Source of the DNA: Paenibacillus sp. OVF10
GTDB taxonomy: Bacteria > Bacillota > Bacilli > Paenibacillales > Paenibacillaceae
DNA length: 64,000 nucleotides
Assembly (NCBI GenBank): GCA_022836915.1
Contig: CP094668.1
Span: forward strand, 2,170,001 to 2,234,000
Direction: 5' to 3'
A program made the position numbers and the translations under genes. Positions 1 through 11,171 of the stretch are shown here, one piece after another (the first letter of the stretch is position 1; every line of letters begins with the position of its first letter). The notes under the pieces are model-generated. The model ran no database searches. It saw only the letters and a list, made by a program, of their open reading frames with translations, and had not been told where the DNA came from.

Positions 1-70
1 AAGCAAGAGTGGTACCGCGGAGGGATAATAACCCGCCGTCTCTTATATGAGATGGCGGGTTATTTGTGTT
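1..70 (+). promoter_or_regulatory. 3' end of a T-box leader: T-box sequence and terminator
   Basis: Positions 6-20 carry a close match to the conserved T-box sequence (AGAGTGGTACCGCGG against the consensus AGGGTGGTACCGCG). Immediately downstream, arms at 30-42 and 49-61 form a GC-rich hairpin followed by TATTTG, the expected competing terminator. The specifier loop lies outside the window, so the cognate tRNA cannot be read. The next gene is leuA, which makes a leucine T-box likely, but about 330 nt separate terminator and start codon, which is long for this class. Confidence 0.85.
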
Positions 71-396
71 TGCTGCCGGCAGCAGGGTGGGCATGGGAAG
101 AACCATATGGAGATTGAAAAGTCAGAAGGTCAGGGTGTAAGTCGACGTACACTCTGTTATGAGGGTAAGCAGTATTTGCAACGAGTAATGAACATCGAAC
201 ATCAAGTATAGGCACTAAAAATTCAACAGGCTTTAATGATTACCAAGGACTAAGCTACAAACAACATACGCGTTTACAAACAACATACGCGTTTACAAAC
301 AAAATATATAACAACAGTGACGGCGATTAGCGGGTGATCTGTGGCTCATGGATCGTAACGAAAATATTTATAAAAATTTGATGGAGGTTAATGGAT
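71..396 (+). other. leuA leader region with two tandem 19-bp repeats
   Basis: No reading frame with a ribosome-binding site was found in this stretch. At 257-275 and 276-294 the unit ACAAACAACATACGCGTTT is repeated exactly, and a third partial copy (ACAAACAaAAT) follows. Each unit contains the palindrome ACGCGT. The spacing suits a protein-binding site or a replication-slippage product. The AGGAGG-like site GGAGG at 383-387 belongs to leuA. Confidence 0.6.
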
Positions 397-1955
397 ATGA
401 CAACAACTAATAACAAACGCATGATTGAGATTTTTGATACAACACTGCGCGATGGAGAACAGGCACCAGGAGCAAGTCTGCAACCCGAGCAAAAGATTGA
501 ACTGGCACACCAACTGGCTTCTCTGGGTATCGACGTCATTGAGCCTGGATTCCCGATCTCCAGTCCAGGTGAGTTCGCGGCGGTTCAGGCGATTTCGAGA
601 CAGTTGCAGAACGTGGAGATCTGTGGATTCGCGCGTGCGGTCAAAGGTGATATCGATGCTGCAGTTCAAGCAACAGCGGATGCAGCACGGCGCCGAATTC
701 ACCTGTTTATCTCTTCCTCGGATATTCATATTGAGCATCAACTACGCCGTCCGCGCAGTGAAGTGGTAGCTACCGCTCGTGAGATGGTATCTTATGCACG
801 CCAGTTTACGGACATCGTAGAGTTCACAGCCATGGACGCTGCCCGTACCAAAATGGACGATTTGATTGAAATGGTTGAAGTCGCCATTGAAGCTGGAGCG
901 AGCATTATTAATCTGCCGGATACGGTCGGTTATGCTCTGCCACATGAGTATGGTGAGATGTTCCGCCGGGTGCGTGAGGGTGCAAGAGGCGGCGATCAGG
1001 TTCGCTATAGTGCTCATTGTCATAATGATCTGGGCTTGGCCGTAGCCAATAGTTTGGCTGCGATTGCCAATGGAGCTACCCAGATTGAAGTGACCATTAA
1101 TGGTATCGGAGAACGGACGGGGAACTGTGCACTGGAAGAGCTGATTATGGCGCTGGAGACTCGGGGAGACGCGATTGGTGCAACGACGAACATTAAGCTG
1201 AATCAGCTATATGAAACTTCACGTCAGATTAGCCGGGCGATGCACTTCCCGATTGCATACAATAAACCGGTGGTGGGACGTAATGCGTTCCAGCATGAAT
1301 CAGGCATCCATCAGGATGGTCTGCTGAAGAATCGGAATACCTATGAGATTATGGACCCGGAAGCGCTGGGTATTCCGCGCAGCATGATTATTTTGGGCAA
1401 ACACTCCGGTCGTCACGCCCTGAAGGATCGGGTTCGCAAATACGGTTTTGAACCGGATGAGCAACAGATGGAGCAATTGTATGAGGTGTTCAAAGAAACC
1501 GCAGACCAGCAAAAAGTGGTCAGTGATGACCAGTTATTACAGATGGTTAGCCAGACCATGAATATTCCTGCACAGGACTATGAACTGGTTGAATTGCAGG
1601 TGACGGCGGGCAGCATGACGGATCGAATGGCCGCCGTACGTATTCGCACAAGCGCTGGAGAACAATCTTACTCCGCTGTTGGCGGTGGACCCGTGGATGC
1701 GACCATTCGTGCGATTGGTCAGAGCATTTCCGATGATATTGCATTTGTTGATATGGAGATGCATGCCTTGAGTGGGGAGAAGGTGCAAGTGCAGAAGCTG
1801 TAGTTACCGTGGAGCGTGCAGGGCGTGAGTTCCGGGGAACGGCAACACATAATGATATCGTCATGGCTGCCGGTCTTGCGTATGTAGCGGCTTGTAATGC
1901 TGCTGGGCTGAAGGCCGAGTCTTCCGAACATCATGAACAAGAAGCGCATGCGTAA
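397..1955 (+). CDS. leuA: 2-isopropylmalate synthase (reading frame broken near 1774-1777)
   Basis: This enzyme condenses acetyl-CoA with 2-oxoisovalerate in the first committed step of leucine synthesis. The N-terminal DTTLRDGEQ motif, the metal-binding HCHND motif near residue 206 and GIHQDG near residue 303 are diagnostic. The first frame ends at 1803 inside the C-terminal regulatory domain. The missing tail (FRGTATHNDIVMAAGLAYVA...) continues in another frame to a TAA at 1953-1955. Restoring one G in the G4 run at 1774-1777 rejoins them to a normal length of about 519 residues. ATG 397 is preferred over ATG 391 because it lies 9 nt from GGAGG (383-387). No leuBCD genes follow, and a terminator ends the unit. 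Confidence 0.93.
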
Positions 1956-2044
1956 AACATCTTTGCCAGATCGCATCTACAGCGGCAATAGTAGCAAGTG
2001 CGATTTGATGTAAATATGCATGGCATATAGTAAATAAATGACGG

Positions 2045-2078
2045 GCAGGCCTTGAACGACAAAGGTCTGCTTTTGTCT
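2045..2078 (+). terminator. Rho-independent terminator after leuA
   Basis: The arms GCAGGCCTT (2045-2053) and AAGGTCTGC (2062-2070) pair, with one wobble, and are followed by TTTTGTCTT. Confidence 0.75.
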
Positions 2079-2134
2079 TATTATGGAGGAACATTGAGTA
2101 GCGGGAGATTGCATTTGTCAAGGTGTGACTATAG

Positions 2135-2362
2135 TTATCCACATATCCAGTGTAATTTGTGGGTAACTACCGCAAAGTCAAACCAGTATAGTTTTCGAAA
2201 CGAAAAGGGTTTAGGGGATAGAATGACTCCTTACTATCCACAAAGTTGTGGATAAAGTGGATAACTTAGTGGATAAATATGGTTTTTGTGTGTAAAAGGC
2301 TATTCTACCGCTGTATAATTAAGCTTATTAATGTGCTTGCTATCTTGCTTTCTTGTGGATAA
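2135..2362. other. DnaA-box cluster (three perfect and four near-perfect boxes)
   Basis: Perfect TTATCCACA boxes are at 2135-2143 (+), 2247-2255 (-) and 2354-2362 (-). Single-mismatch boxes are at 2158-2166 (-, TTACCCACA), 2234-2242 (+, CTATCCACA), 2256-2264 (-, TTATCCACT) and 2268-2276 (-, TTATCCACT). Four boxes are packed in 2234-2276. There is no supported gene from 1956 to 2606. B. subtilis has DnaA-box clusters away from oriC, one of them, as I recall, beside ydiF and gcp; the gene to the right here is the ydiF homologue. No dnaA or dnaN is nearby, so this is not oriC itself. Confidence 0.8.
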
Positions 2363-2512
2363 GTGTGAGGGGAAGGGGGATAAAAATATTTCTCTTCATT
2401 CGAGTAAATTTGACAAAAGCCAAAACAGCTCTCCCAACCTCCGTTTGTTAGAGTTCAATCTCATGGAACATAAAAAACATAAGGTGCATACCTTCAATAC
2501 TCATCCTTAACA

Positions 2513-2543
2513 AACAAAAAGCTGATCCCAATAAGGAATCAGC
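2513..2543 (-). terminator. Terminator of the ABC-F gene
   Basis: On the minus strand the arms GCTGATTCC and GGGATCAGC (2521-2543) flank a short loop and are followed by TTTTTGTTTG, 64 nt after the stop codon of the ABC-F gene. Confidence 0.8.
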
Positions 2544-2606
2544 CGATGGTACAACTATACTTGTATGGACGCGATCAAACCATGTTATGAGTCTGTACTA
2601 TTGGTA

Positions 2607-4564
2607 CTATTCCATAGCTAGTTCTTCCCAGTCCTCGTATGCCTTGATGAGTTCTGCTTTGTGTTCCTCCGTTTGTTGCTGGAGTTCTTGCAGCTTCATA
2701 TAATCCTGATAGATTTCAGGCAGAGCCATCTGTGCCTCAAGATCTGTAATCTTCGTTTCCAACTCCGCAATCTGTTGTTCCAGAGCTTCCTGCTTGCGTT
2801 GCCGGTTACGTTCTTCACGTTTCGCCTGTTTTTCCGCTTCGAATGAAGCCGCTCCGGATTTTTCGGTTGTGGCTGTGTTCAGATCGGATTTGGACGAGTT
2901 CTTGGCTGAAGCCTGACGTGCCTCAGCTGCTTCACGTGCGATGTCCTCAAGCTCCTGTTTCTTCTCCACATAATCATCATAATTACCGAGATAGTGTTCC
3001 GTGCCGCCTGGATGAAGCTCGACAATGCGCTCAGCCATTTTGTTGAGGAAGTACCGGTCATGGGAGATGAACAGCAGAGTGCCTTCATAATCCATTAACG
3101 CCGCTTCCAGCACTTCTTTGGCAAACAGGTCGAGATGGTTCGTAGGCTCATCCAGAATGAGCATATTCGCTTCCTTCAGCATCAGCTTGGAGAGAGAGAC
3201 ACGTGCTTTCTCACCGCCGCTGAGGGAGGAGATCTTCTTGAGCACATCGTCACCGCTGAACAAAAAGTTCCCCAGTACGGTCCGAATGCGTGCTTCTTCC
3301 ATCCCGGGATAGGCACTCCACAGTTCTTCCAGAACCGTATTGGACGGATTGAGCCCAGTCTGCTCCTGATCATAATAGCCAATCTGCACTTTTGTTCCCC
3401 ATTGGATATCCCCGGTTACCGGACGCAAACTTCCGGTGAGGCACTTCAGCATGGTGGATTTACCAATACCGTTTGGACCAATCAGAGCAACCGTTTCCCC
3501 GCGCCGCAGATCGAAGGATACATTGCGGAACAATGGAGAAGCCTCATCATAAGCGACAGACAGCTGATCCACTCGAAGCACTTCTTTGCCGGACATAACG
3601 GCGGTTTCGAAGGAAAAATGAGCTTTTTTCAGATCACCCATCGGTTTATCGAGGCGCTCCATTTTGTCGAGGCCTTGCGGCGGCTTTGAGCCCGCTTGGT
3701 CGTCGAGGCACGCACGATATTTTTCTGGACAAAATCCTCCATCTTGGAGATTTCACCCTGTTGTTTCTCATATTGCTTCATCTGAGTTTCATATTCGGCA
3801 GCTTTGAGTTCCATATAACGGCTGTAATTGCCCGTGTATTTTTTGGAGCGGTGACGTTCGATCTCCACGATGGTTGTTACGAGTCGATCAAGGAAGTACC
3901 GGTCATGGGATACCACGAGCAGTGCGCCTGAATAACCTCTCAGATAATCTTCCAACCAAGTAAGGGTGGCGATATCGAGATAGTTGGTAGGCTCGTCGAG
4001 CATGAGCAGATCGGGTGCCTGAAGCAAAATACGAGCTAGCGCAAGGCGTGTCTTCTGCCCGCCGCTTAGAGTAGCAATAGGGGTGTCTGGCGAAAATTCG
4101 CCGAATCCCATCCCGTGCAGTACGCTGCGAATGCGGGTTTCCATCTCATAACCGCCATGGTCCTTGAACCAATCGGAGCGTTTCGCATAACGTTCCAGCA
4201 GGTCCGCGTACTTTTTCTCATCTTCCATCTGGGCAGGGTCGGCAATATCGCGTTCCATCTGACGCAAATCTGCTTCAGCCTGTGTCAGGTGAGCGAAGAC
4301 GTTCATCATTTCTTCCCAGATGGTACGGTCGGACTGCAGCCCGCTGTTCTGAGCCAGGTAACCGAGCGTTGTTTCTTTGGATTTGAAAATCTGTCCCCCG
4401 TCATAGGACATTTCACCGGCTACAATTTTGAGCAAAGTGGATTTTCCTGCACCGTTTACACCAACGAGGCCGATGCGCTCGCGTTCTAATATTTGTAAGT
4501 TCACGCCGTCCAAGATTGGATCGACACCAAAACGTTTGATAATTCCGGATACTTGCAGCAGCAT
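2607..4564 (-). CDS. ydiF: ABC-F family ATPase, YdiF-like (frame broken near 3671)
   Basis: ABC-F proteins are soluble twin ATPases that act on ribosomes. Two nucleotide-binding domains are visible: Walker A GVNGAGKST, signature LSGGQK and DEPTN in the first; GPNGIGKST, LSGGEK and DEPTNHLD in the second, with a charged coiled coil at the C-terminus. The two halves lie in different frames, joined at SRRKA/LDKMERLDKPMG. Adding one base to the GG at 3671-3672 restores a product of about 652 residues, close to B. subtilis YdiF. Start ATG 4564 (MLLQVSG) has GGAGGA at 4580-4575; ATG 4582 lies upstream of this site and is unlikely. Position beside fthC, moaC, tat and gro matches Bacillus. Confidence 0.92.
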
Positions 4565-4843
4565 AAAATTAAGTTCCTCCATAGGTCCAGTTCTTGATAT
4601 GACAACTATATCCCAGTTTACATGAAATACAGAGCAATTGCACCGATTGGGAACGCATGGGGCATGTAGTCTTTTTGATCAATCAATGATAAACTGAACG
4701 AAGGCATGTTATTACATGAGGATTTTGCAGAAAATGAATCATTTTAACCATTTCAACAAGATGACAACTGGTCATAACATATAAATTGTTTTTAATGAGA
4801 GCTTTTTTCTACCTTCCCTATCAACAGGAGGTTATTCAAGGAT

Positions 4844-5482
4844 ATGCAGGATCATGCGGAACTGAAAAGTCAGCTTCGATCCAGACTGAGACAGAGCCGT
4901 GATCTGATGGATGCAAGCATGCGTCAGCAGGCAATGACTAAGATTAACGCTGGAGTGAAGCGGGAGCTGGAACGCCTTAGACAGGCCAAGAGTAAGGTCG
5001 TGAACAGACCACTCGTCATATTCAGTTATTTGTCCTATGGAAGCGAAGCGTCCACAGCTTTTCTGTTTCAAGAGGGCTGGAAACATGGAGATGTGATGCT
5101 TGCACCAAAAGTATTGGCGAATCCACCCCGAATGGAGCTACGGCGAGTGACCGGAGAACAGGATCTGGAGCCAGGCATATGGGGGATACCCGAACCTAAG
5201 GATTCCTGTGAAGTCCTGACAACTGATGATTGGCAGGATATCGATCTCGTATTGGTACCGGGGCTTGGTTATGATCTCCATGGAGGGCGTATTGGTTATG
5301 GTGGCGGTTATTATGATCGTTTTGCCGAGACGCTTGCAGCAACATGTGTGATGACGGGCAAGAAACCGTTGATGGCTGCGATGGTATTGCCGGGTCAGCT
5401 ACAAGAGGAGATCCCAATGGACCTGCTCGATCTGCGGATTGATCTGTTGATAACAACCGAAGGTATATTACATATCGAATAA
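4844..5482 (+). CDS. fthC: 5-formyltetrahydrofolate cyclo-ligase family protein
   Basis: The enzyme converts 5-formyl-THF to 5,10-methenyl-THF with ATP and so feeds the one-carbon pool. The hallmark C-terminal motif GGRIGYGGGYYDRF near residue 146 is present, preceded by LVPGLGYD. The length of 212 residues is slightly above the usual 180-200. The start ATG 4844 follows AGGAGG at 4826-4831. It begins a same-strand series with moaC (16 nt downstream) and the mog-like gene, so cotranscription is likely. Confidence 0.93.
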   Translation: MQDHAELKSQLRSRLRQSRDLMDASMRQQAMTKINAGVKRELERLRQAKSKVVNRPLVIFSYLSYGSEASTAFLFQEGWKHGDVMLAPKVLANPPRMELRRVTGEQDLEPGIWGIPEPKDSCEVLTTDDWQDIDLVLVPGLGYDLHGGRIGYGGGYYDRFAETLAATCVMTGKKPLMAAMVLPGQLQEEIPMDLLDLRIDLLITTEGILHIE

Positions 5483-5497
5483 AGGGTTGTGATGTGA

Positions 5498-6001
5498 TTG
5501 AGTTCAGAAGTGAACAACGGCCAGGCTTCGGGTGGCAAACTGACCCATTTTAATGAACAGGGGCGGGCCCGGATGGTTGATATTTCGGGTAAGGAAATTA
5601 CCGTACGTACGGCTGTGGCCGTAACCAAGGTGACGATGAATCCAGATACACTGGAAGCGATTCGGGAGGGCCGAATCGGTAAAGGTGATGTTCTGGCTGT
5701 GGCTCAGATTGCCGGGATTCAAGGCGCGAAGAAAACGTCGGACTGGATTCCGATGTGCCATCCGCTGGCACTGACGGGTGTGGATATTCGTTTTCATGAT
5801 AACGGAGTGGATGAATTACACATTGAAGTTACTGTCAAAACTGAAGGCAAAACGGGTGTTGAGATGGAGGCGCTCACGGCTGCCTCAGCTGCAGCACTGA
5901 CGGTCTATGACATGTGCAAGGCCATGCAAAAAGATATGATTATCGGTCCAACCATGCTGAATTCCAAGAGTGGTGGCAAAAACGGTGATTACAGCCGATA
6001 G
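5498..6001 (+). CDS. moaC: Cyclic pyranopterin monophosphate synthase MoaC
   Basis: MoaC acts with MoaA in the first step of molybdenum cofactor synthesis. The motifs [16 protein letters not shown] at the N-terminus, [11 protein letters not shown] in the middle, and [13 protein letters not shown] followed by [11 protein letters not shown] near the C-terminus cover the active site. The 167-residue length is typical. TTG 5498 is the only plausible start ahead of the conserved region, with AAAGGG at 5481-5486. No moaA, moaE or moeA is in the window. Confidence 0.95.
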   Translation: MSSEVNNGQASGGKLTHFNEQGRARMVDISGKEITVRTAVAVTKVTMNPDTLEAIREGRIGKGDVLAVAQIAGIQGAKKTSDWIPMCHPLALTGVDIRFHDNGVDELHIEVTVKTEGKTGVEMEALTAASAAALTVYDMCKAMQKDMIIGPTMLNSKSGGKNGDYSR

Positions 6002-6038
6002 GCAATATTTATTTTCATAGAGGAGAAGGGTGATCTTT

Positions 6039-6524
6039 ATGGTGTGGAGAACAGCAATCCTGACAGCCAGTGACAAAGGAGCCCGCGGGGAACGTGAGGA
6101 TACGAGTGCACAAGTCATTCGGGAGCTGGTGGAAGAAGAGCTGGGTGGTCAAATCGTGGAGTACCGTATCGTTCCGGATGAACCCGATGAGATTATTGCG
6201 GCTTTGATTGAGATGACGGATTATTTTCACGCCGATCTGGTGCTGACTACCGGTGGCACGGAGCTGGCCATTCGTGATATTACTCCGGAAGCGACCCGGC
6301 GCGTAATTGAGCGGGAAGTTCCCGGGATGGCAGAGGCCATGCGGTACAGTGTAATGAGCAAAAACCGTTCTGCAATGCTGTTCCGTGGGGTATGTGGCAT
6401 TCGTGGACGAACGCTGATTGTTAATCTGCCAGGTACACCAAAGGGTGTGCATGAACATCTGGCTGCCATTATGGATCAGCTTCCGGAAGCGCTGCTGATG
6501 GTTACGGGTCAGTTCAAGCAATAA
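6039..6524 (+). CDS. moaB: Molybdopterin adenylyltransferase family protein (MogA/MoaB type)
   Basis: This family adenylates molybdopterin before molybdate insertion. The motifs LTTGGTELAIRDITPEA (residues ~69-85), RSAMLFRGVCGIRGRTLIVNLPG and TPKGVHEHL are diagnostic. ATG 6039 (MVWRTAILTASDKG) is chosen because AGGAGAAGG ends at 6029, nine bases upstream; an in-frame GTG at 6030 is too close to that site. The gene starts 37 nt after moaC. MoaB and MogA cannot be separated by sequence here; the 161-residue size suits both. Confidence 0.92.
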   Translation: MVWRTAILTASDKGARGEREDTSAQVIRELVEEELGGQIVEYRIVPDEPDEIIAALIEMTDYFHADLVLTTGGTELAIRDITPEATRRVIEREVPGMAEAMRYSVMSKNRSAMLFRGVCGIRGRTLIVNLPGTPKGVHEHLAAIMDQLPEALLMVTGQFKQ

Positions 6525-6732
6525 TCGAGCATGGACTCTGGGGCAAGATATCCGATTAGCCATGACCGTTGTTAGATTGTTCTAGTGACATCTCTTATTT
6601 GTGAATTTTGCGGGTTATGTAAGTGGTTACATCTATGGTATGATGGGCTTAAATTAAAAACGCAGCAGAGACATCTATGAACATCTGGCCGAGTATGCAC
6701 ATCTTCGAAGCTTGAGACGAGGAGGAATATCA

Positions 6733-6981
6733 ATGTTTAGTTCCATTGGACCAACGGGGTTTATTTTGCTGGCCGTGATTGCATTGTTGTTGTTTGGACC
6801 CAACAAACTTCCGGAACTGGGACGTGCAGTTGGGCGTACCTTCCGTGAATTCAAAGAGGGCGCTCGCGAGATTATCTCTGAGGATGACTCGTCCAATCGC
6901 AAAGAGCAGGAGAAGGCGAAACCGCTGGCGGCTGAGAGCACACCTGCAGACAAGCCTGCTGATAAACGCCTGCCGGAATAA
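6733..6981 (+). CDS. tatA: Sec-independent translocase subunit TatA
   Basis: TatA forms the pore-like assembly for export of folded twin-arginine proteins. The protein has one N-terminal membrane helix (FILLAVIALLLFGPNKLPEL) containing the FGP hinge, an amphipathic helix (GRAVGRTFREFKEGAREI) and a charged, Ala/Pro-rich tail. The length is 82 residues. ATG 6733 sits 7 nt from GGAGGA; an upstream in-frame TTG at 6712 lies 5' of that site. A terminator separates it from tatC. Confidence 0.94.
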   Translation: MFSSIGPTGFILLAVIALLLFGPNKLPELGRAVGRTFREFKEGAREIISEDDSSNRKEQEKAKPLAAESTPADKPADKRLPE

Positions 6982-7005
6982 TCTTGACGGCAATGAAAGA
7001 GAAAT

Positions 7006-7034
7006 CCCTTCCTGCCGGAAGGGTTTTGTATTTT
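7006..7034 (+). terminator. Intra-operon terminator between tatA and tatC
   Basis: The arms CCCTTCC (7006-7012) and GGAAGGG (7017-7023) form a perfect 7-bp stem with a TGCC loop, followed by TTTTGTATTTT. It lies 25 nt after the tatA stop and 25 nt before tatC, so it could make tatA mRNA more abundant than tatC mRNA. Confidence 0.8.
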
Positions 7035-7058
7035 AAGCTGGCAATAATGGGGGCAGGC

Positions 7059-7840
7059 ATGACGCAGCAAATGGAAGAAATGTCGATTACGGAACATCTG
7101 AGTGAGCTGCGGAAGCGGCTGATTTATGTACTAAGCATTTTTGTGCTGGGACTGATTGCAGGATTTTTGTGGCGGACCCGGTATACCAATATCTGACCAA
7201 GGCAGAGTCGGCAAAAGGTTTTGTATTACATGCCTTCTCGTTCTGGGACGGGATTGGCATCTACATGAAGATTGCAGGGTTGTTCTCACTTATTATTACA
7301 CTGCCGTTTACGGTGTATCAGATCTGGAAGTTTGTTAGTCCGGGGCTAAAACCGCGCGAGCGAAAAGCAACGCTGAAGTATGTGCCCTATGTGTTTCTTT
7401 TATTTCTGACAGGTATGGCTTTTTCGTATTATGTTATATTTCCGATGGCACTCGCCTTCACGACAGCAATTACGGAGAAGATGGGGCTTGTGGAGACCTA
7501 CGGGATGAAACAGTACTTCAGCTTCTTGTTTGGAATCGTGCTGCCTGTGTCCCTGTTATTTGAACTTCCTTTACTTATTATGTTTCTGACAGGACTGCGG
7601 ATTCTGAATCCAATTCGCCTTCGCAAGATGCGCAGAGTTGCTTATTTTGTTCTGATCTTCATTGCGGTGGTTATTACACCTCCAGACTTTATATCCGATC
7701 TGCTGGTGATGATTCCCTTGCTCCTGTTATATGAGATCAGTGTGTTATTATCCGCAATCGTATATCGCAAGCAGCTTGCAGCCGATGAAGAGATCGAATC
7801 CCGCTATGTTCGTGCCGAGGATAAGAAACATGCGGGTTGA
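7059..7840 (+). CDS. tatC: Sec-independent translocase subunit TatC (frame broken near 7164-7168)
   Basis: TatC is the multispanning receptor for twin-arginine signal peptides. The N-terminus has MSITEHLSELRKRL, the conserved cytosolic segment with key Glu. Six hydrophobic segments follow, including FVSPGLKPRERK and the FYYVIFPMAL-like FSYYVIFPMALAF region. The frame breaks after GLIAGF; adding one T to the T5 run at 7164-7168 gives GFFVADPVYQYLT and a 260-residue protein of normal length. Start ATG 7059 (MTQQMEEM) follows a GGGGGC site. As this gene is normally single-copy with tatA, a base-calling deletion is more likely than inactivation. Confidence 0.9.
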
Positions 7841-7860
7841 ATGAGGATAAGCTGTAATGT

Positions 7861-7899
7861 GCCCGGAAAAGACGGTATGTTCTTATCCGGGCTATTTCT
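7861..7899 (+). terminator. Terminator after tatC
   Basis: GCCCGGA (7861-7867) pairs with TCCGGGC (7886-7892) around an 18-nt loop and is followed by TATTTCT. Confidence 0.7.
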
Positions 7900-8114
7900 G
7901 TAGACTGCCGACCAACACGACAGGACAAGCAGGCATATTATGTTCAACAATGGATACAATGGGAAAGGGACTGTCCGCTAACGTTGCAGAAGGGCTAAAC
8001 AATTTCGTAGAATAAGATTAGTGAATTGCAACATAGAACCAGGCACAGCGGGTGTAATTTGGCTATGTTTGTGTAAATTCAACGTAAATTCTCGCAGGAA
8101 TTCGTCAAAAGGAC

Positions 8115-8143
8115 TTGAAATCATGCTTCAAGTTGAGTATCAT
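8115..8143 (+). promoter_or_regulatory. Sigma-A promoter of groESL
   Basis: The -35 TTGAAA (8115-8120) and -10 TATCAT (8138-8143) are separated by exactly 17 nt. The predicted start lies just upstream of the CIRCE element. The rest of the 7900-8114 interval shows no gene. Confidence 0.75.
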
Positions 8144-8154
8144 AAAGTTGGTTG

Positions 8155-8181
8155 TTAGCACTGAACACTGTCGAGTGCTAA
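8155..8181 (+). promoter_or_regulatory. CIRCE operator (HrcA binding site)
   Basis: TTAGCACTG (8155-8163), a 9-nt spacer, and GAGTGCTAA (8173-8181) match CIRCE with one change (the consensus left arm ends in C). It overlaps the start of the groESL transcript, as expected for HrcA repression that is relieved on heat shock. Confidence 0.95.
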
Positions 8182-8240
8182 TACATATGGCTACAACCTA
8201 CAATGTAACGTTATATAATTTCAAAAGGAGGCTATTTTTC

Positions 8241-8522
8241 ATGATCAGACCTTTAGGTGAACGCGTATTGGTAGAACCACTGGAGCAAGAACAAACAACT
8301 TCTTTCGGGATCGTACTCCCGGACTCCGCCAAAGAAAAACCGCAAGAGGGTAGAATCATTGCAGTTGGTGCTGGAGTATTGAAAGACGGCGTACGTGTAG
8401 CTCTGGAAGTGAAAGAAGGAGATCGCGTTATTTTCTCCAAATATGCCGGTACAGAAATCAAATTCGAAGGTAAAGAATATTTGATTATGAAAGAAAGCGA
8501 TATTCACGCGATTCTCGACTAA
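8241..8522 (+). CDS. groES: Co-chaperonin GroES
   Basis: This is the lid of the GroEL folding chamber. The 93-residue protein begins [13 protein letters not shown] and contains the mobile-loop region ([20 protein letters not shown]) and the C-terminal [21 protein letters not shown] at 8224-8231 precedes ATG 8241. Longer reading upstream passes through the CIRCE element and is not coding. It is followed by groEL after 73 nt, under the shared HrcA-controlled promoter. Confidence 0.98.
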   Translation: MIRPLGERVLVEPLEQEQTTSFGIVLPDSAKEKPQEGRIIAVGAGVLKDGVRVALEVKEGDRVIFSKYAGTEIKFEGKEYLIMKESDIHAILD

Positions 8523-8580
8523 TTCAAATTTAATCGGATAACCGAACCATATAGCACGACCATTTTCCAACAAAAACTAG

Positions 8581-10230
<1,650 letters not shown>

Positions 10231-10333
10231 TAAAGGTGTAAAAACCTTTAAAGCATCATGTGCCTGGCAGAGTGGATTCTCGTTACGATGTGACAAGAAT
10301 TTGTGAAGCGGCCACTGTTACAAATCATAAATA

Positions 10334-10372
10334 AAAACCACTCCTTAGTAATTATTAAGGAGTGGTTTTTAT
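10334..10372 (+). terminator. groESL terminator
   Basis: AAAACCACTCCTTA pairs perfectly with TAAGGAGTGGTTTT around GTAATTAT, followed by TATTTT. Confidence 0.9.
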
Positions 10373-10455
10373 TTTATTGAGTATTTTATAATCAAAGTCA
10401 CAATGTGGGGATTTCCCCTTTTTCCTTTAGTAATGAGATATGGAGGTCATACATC

Positions 10456-10887
10456 ATGAAACCTGGTAGAAAAATAATAGTGGCAGGTTTGGTGTCTGCT
10501 GTTATTATCATCTTAATTTATAATTTCACTTCCAATTCTGAAGAGAGATTAGTAAAAGAAAATGAACCTAGAAGTACTCCAGCAACGACATTAACAGTAA
10601 TCAATAATGAAGATTTCGCAGGTACTACAAATACACATCGGTTTGATATTCCGGCAGGATTTAGTTATGTTAAAGTGAGTTTTAAAAACACGGGTTCGAA
10701 ACATTTCACGTTCACGATCAATGAAGGATCTACAAGTGGAACCGCAATAAAGTCTGGCATTGTCTCAGCAGATGGAGAAGAGCATACATATTTTATTGAC
10801 AAAGCATTGTCCACGGGTTGGTATTATGTGAGTACCTCTTCTGCGCAAGGGATGTCTGGCGCATTAGATGTTTCTCTGGGGAACTGA
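10456..10887 (+). CDS. Membrane-anchored hypothetical protein with beta-rich outer domain
   Basis: The function is unknown. The 143-residue protein has a lysine/arginine N-terminus and one membrane helix (residues ~8-23, IVAGLVSAVIIILIY), so the rest probably faces outside. The outer part is rich in Thr, Ser, Gly and beta-branched residues and suggests a small beta-sandwich. ATG 10456 follows GGAGGT at 10442-10447. The gene lies in an AT-rich run of small membrane and secreted proteins just after groEL. I see no catalytic motif. Confidence 0.7.
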   Translation: MKPGRKIIVAGLVSAVIIILIYNFTSNSEERLVKENEPRSTPATTLTVINNEDFAGTTNTHRFDIPAGFSYVKVSFKNTGSKHFTFTINEGSTSGTAIKSGIVSADGEEHTYFIDKALSTGWYYVSTSSAQGMSGALDVSLGN

Positions 10888-10934
10888 TGCTTATAAATGA
10901 TTTGGGAATTTACTCTAAAGGAGGAGGAAATGTT

Positions 10935-11171
10935 TTGAGAAAGGGTACAAAGTGGACATTGTGGATTCTGGGGTTGATGCTTGCTGCAATTTTTATCAAC
11001 TTTTTTATGAATCTATATAGCTTTGCTTATGCACTGATTACCGTGCTTTTACTTGCCTTTATGGGATGGGGATTCTTAGCAAAGTTAAAGAACGACGTCC
11101 GTCAGCATGAAGATCATCATAGAAGAGAGCACCAATCTGCGATCGATGACATTGATCGATACACAAGATAG
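10935..11171 (+). CDS. Small two-helix membrane protein, hypothetical
   Basis: The 78-residue protein has two adjacent hydrophobic segments (WTLWILGLMLAAIFINFFM and YAFALITVLLLAFMGW-like) and a charged His-rich tail with HEDHHRREH. TTG 10935 is taken as the start because AGGAGGA at 10922-10928 is about 7 nt upstream; no ATG in frame has a site. It follows the preceding gene after 47 nt. No family was recognised. Confidence 0.6.
   Translation: MRKGTKWTLWILGLMLAAIFINFFMNLYSFAYALITVLLLAFMGWGFLAKLKNDVRQHEDHHRREHQSAIDDIDRYTR

Noticed and set aside
2052..2255. Short frame across the DnaA-box region
   Set aside because: No ribosome-binding site, and the sequence is dominated by repeated TTATCCACA-like words and by the leuA terminator.
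2135..2362. Chromosomal origin of replication
   Set aside because: There is no dnaA, dnaN, rpmH or recF nearby; the cluster is better explained as an extra-oriC DnaA site.
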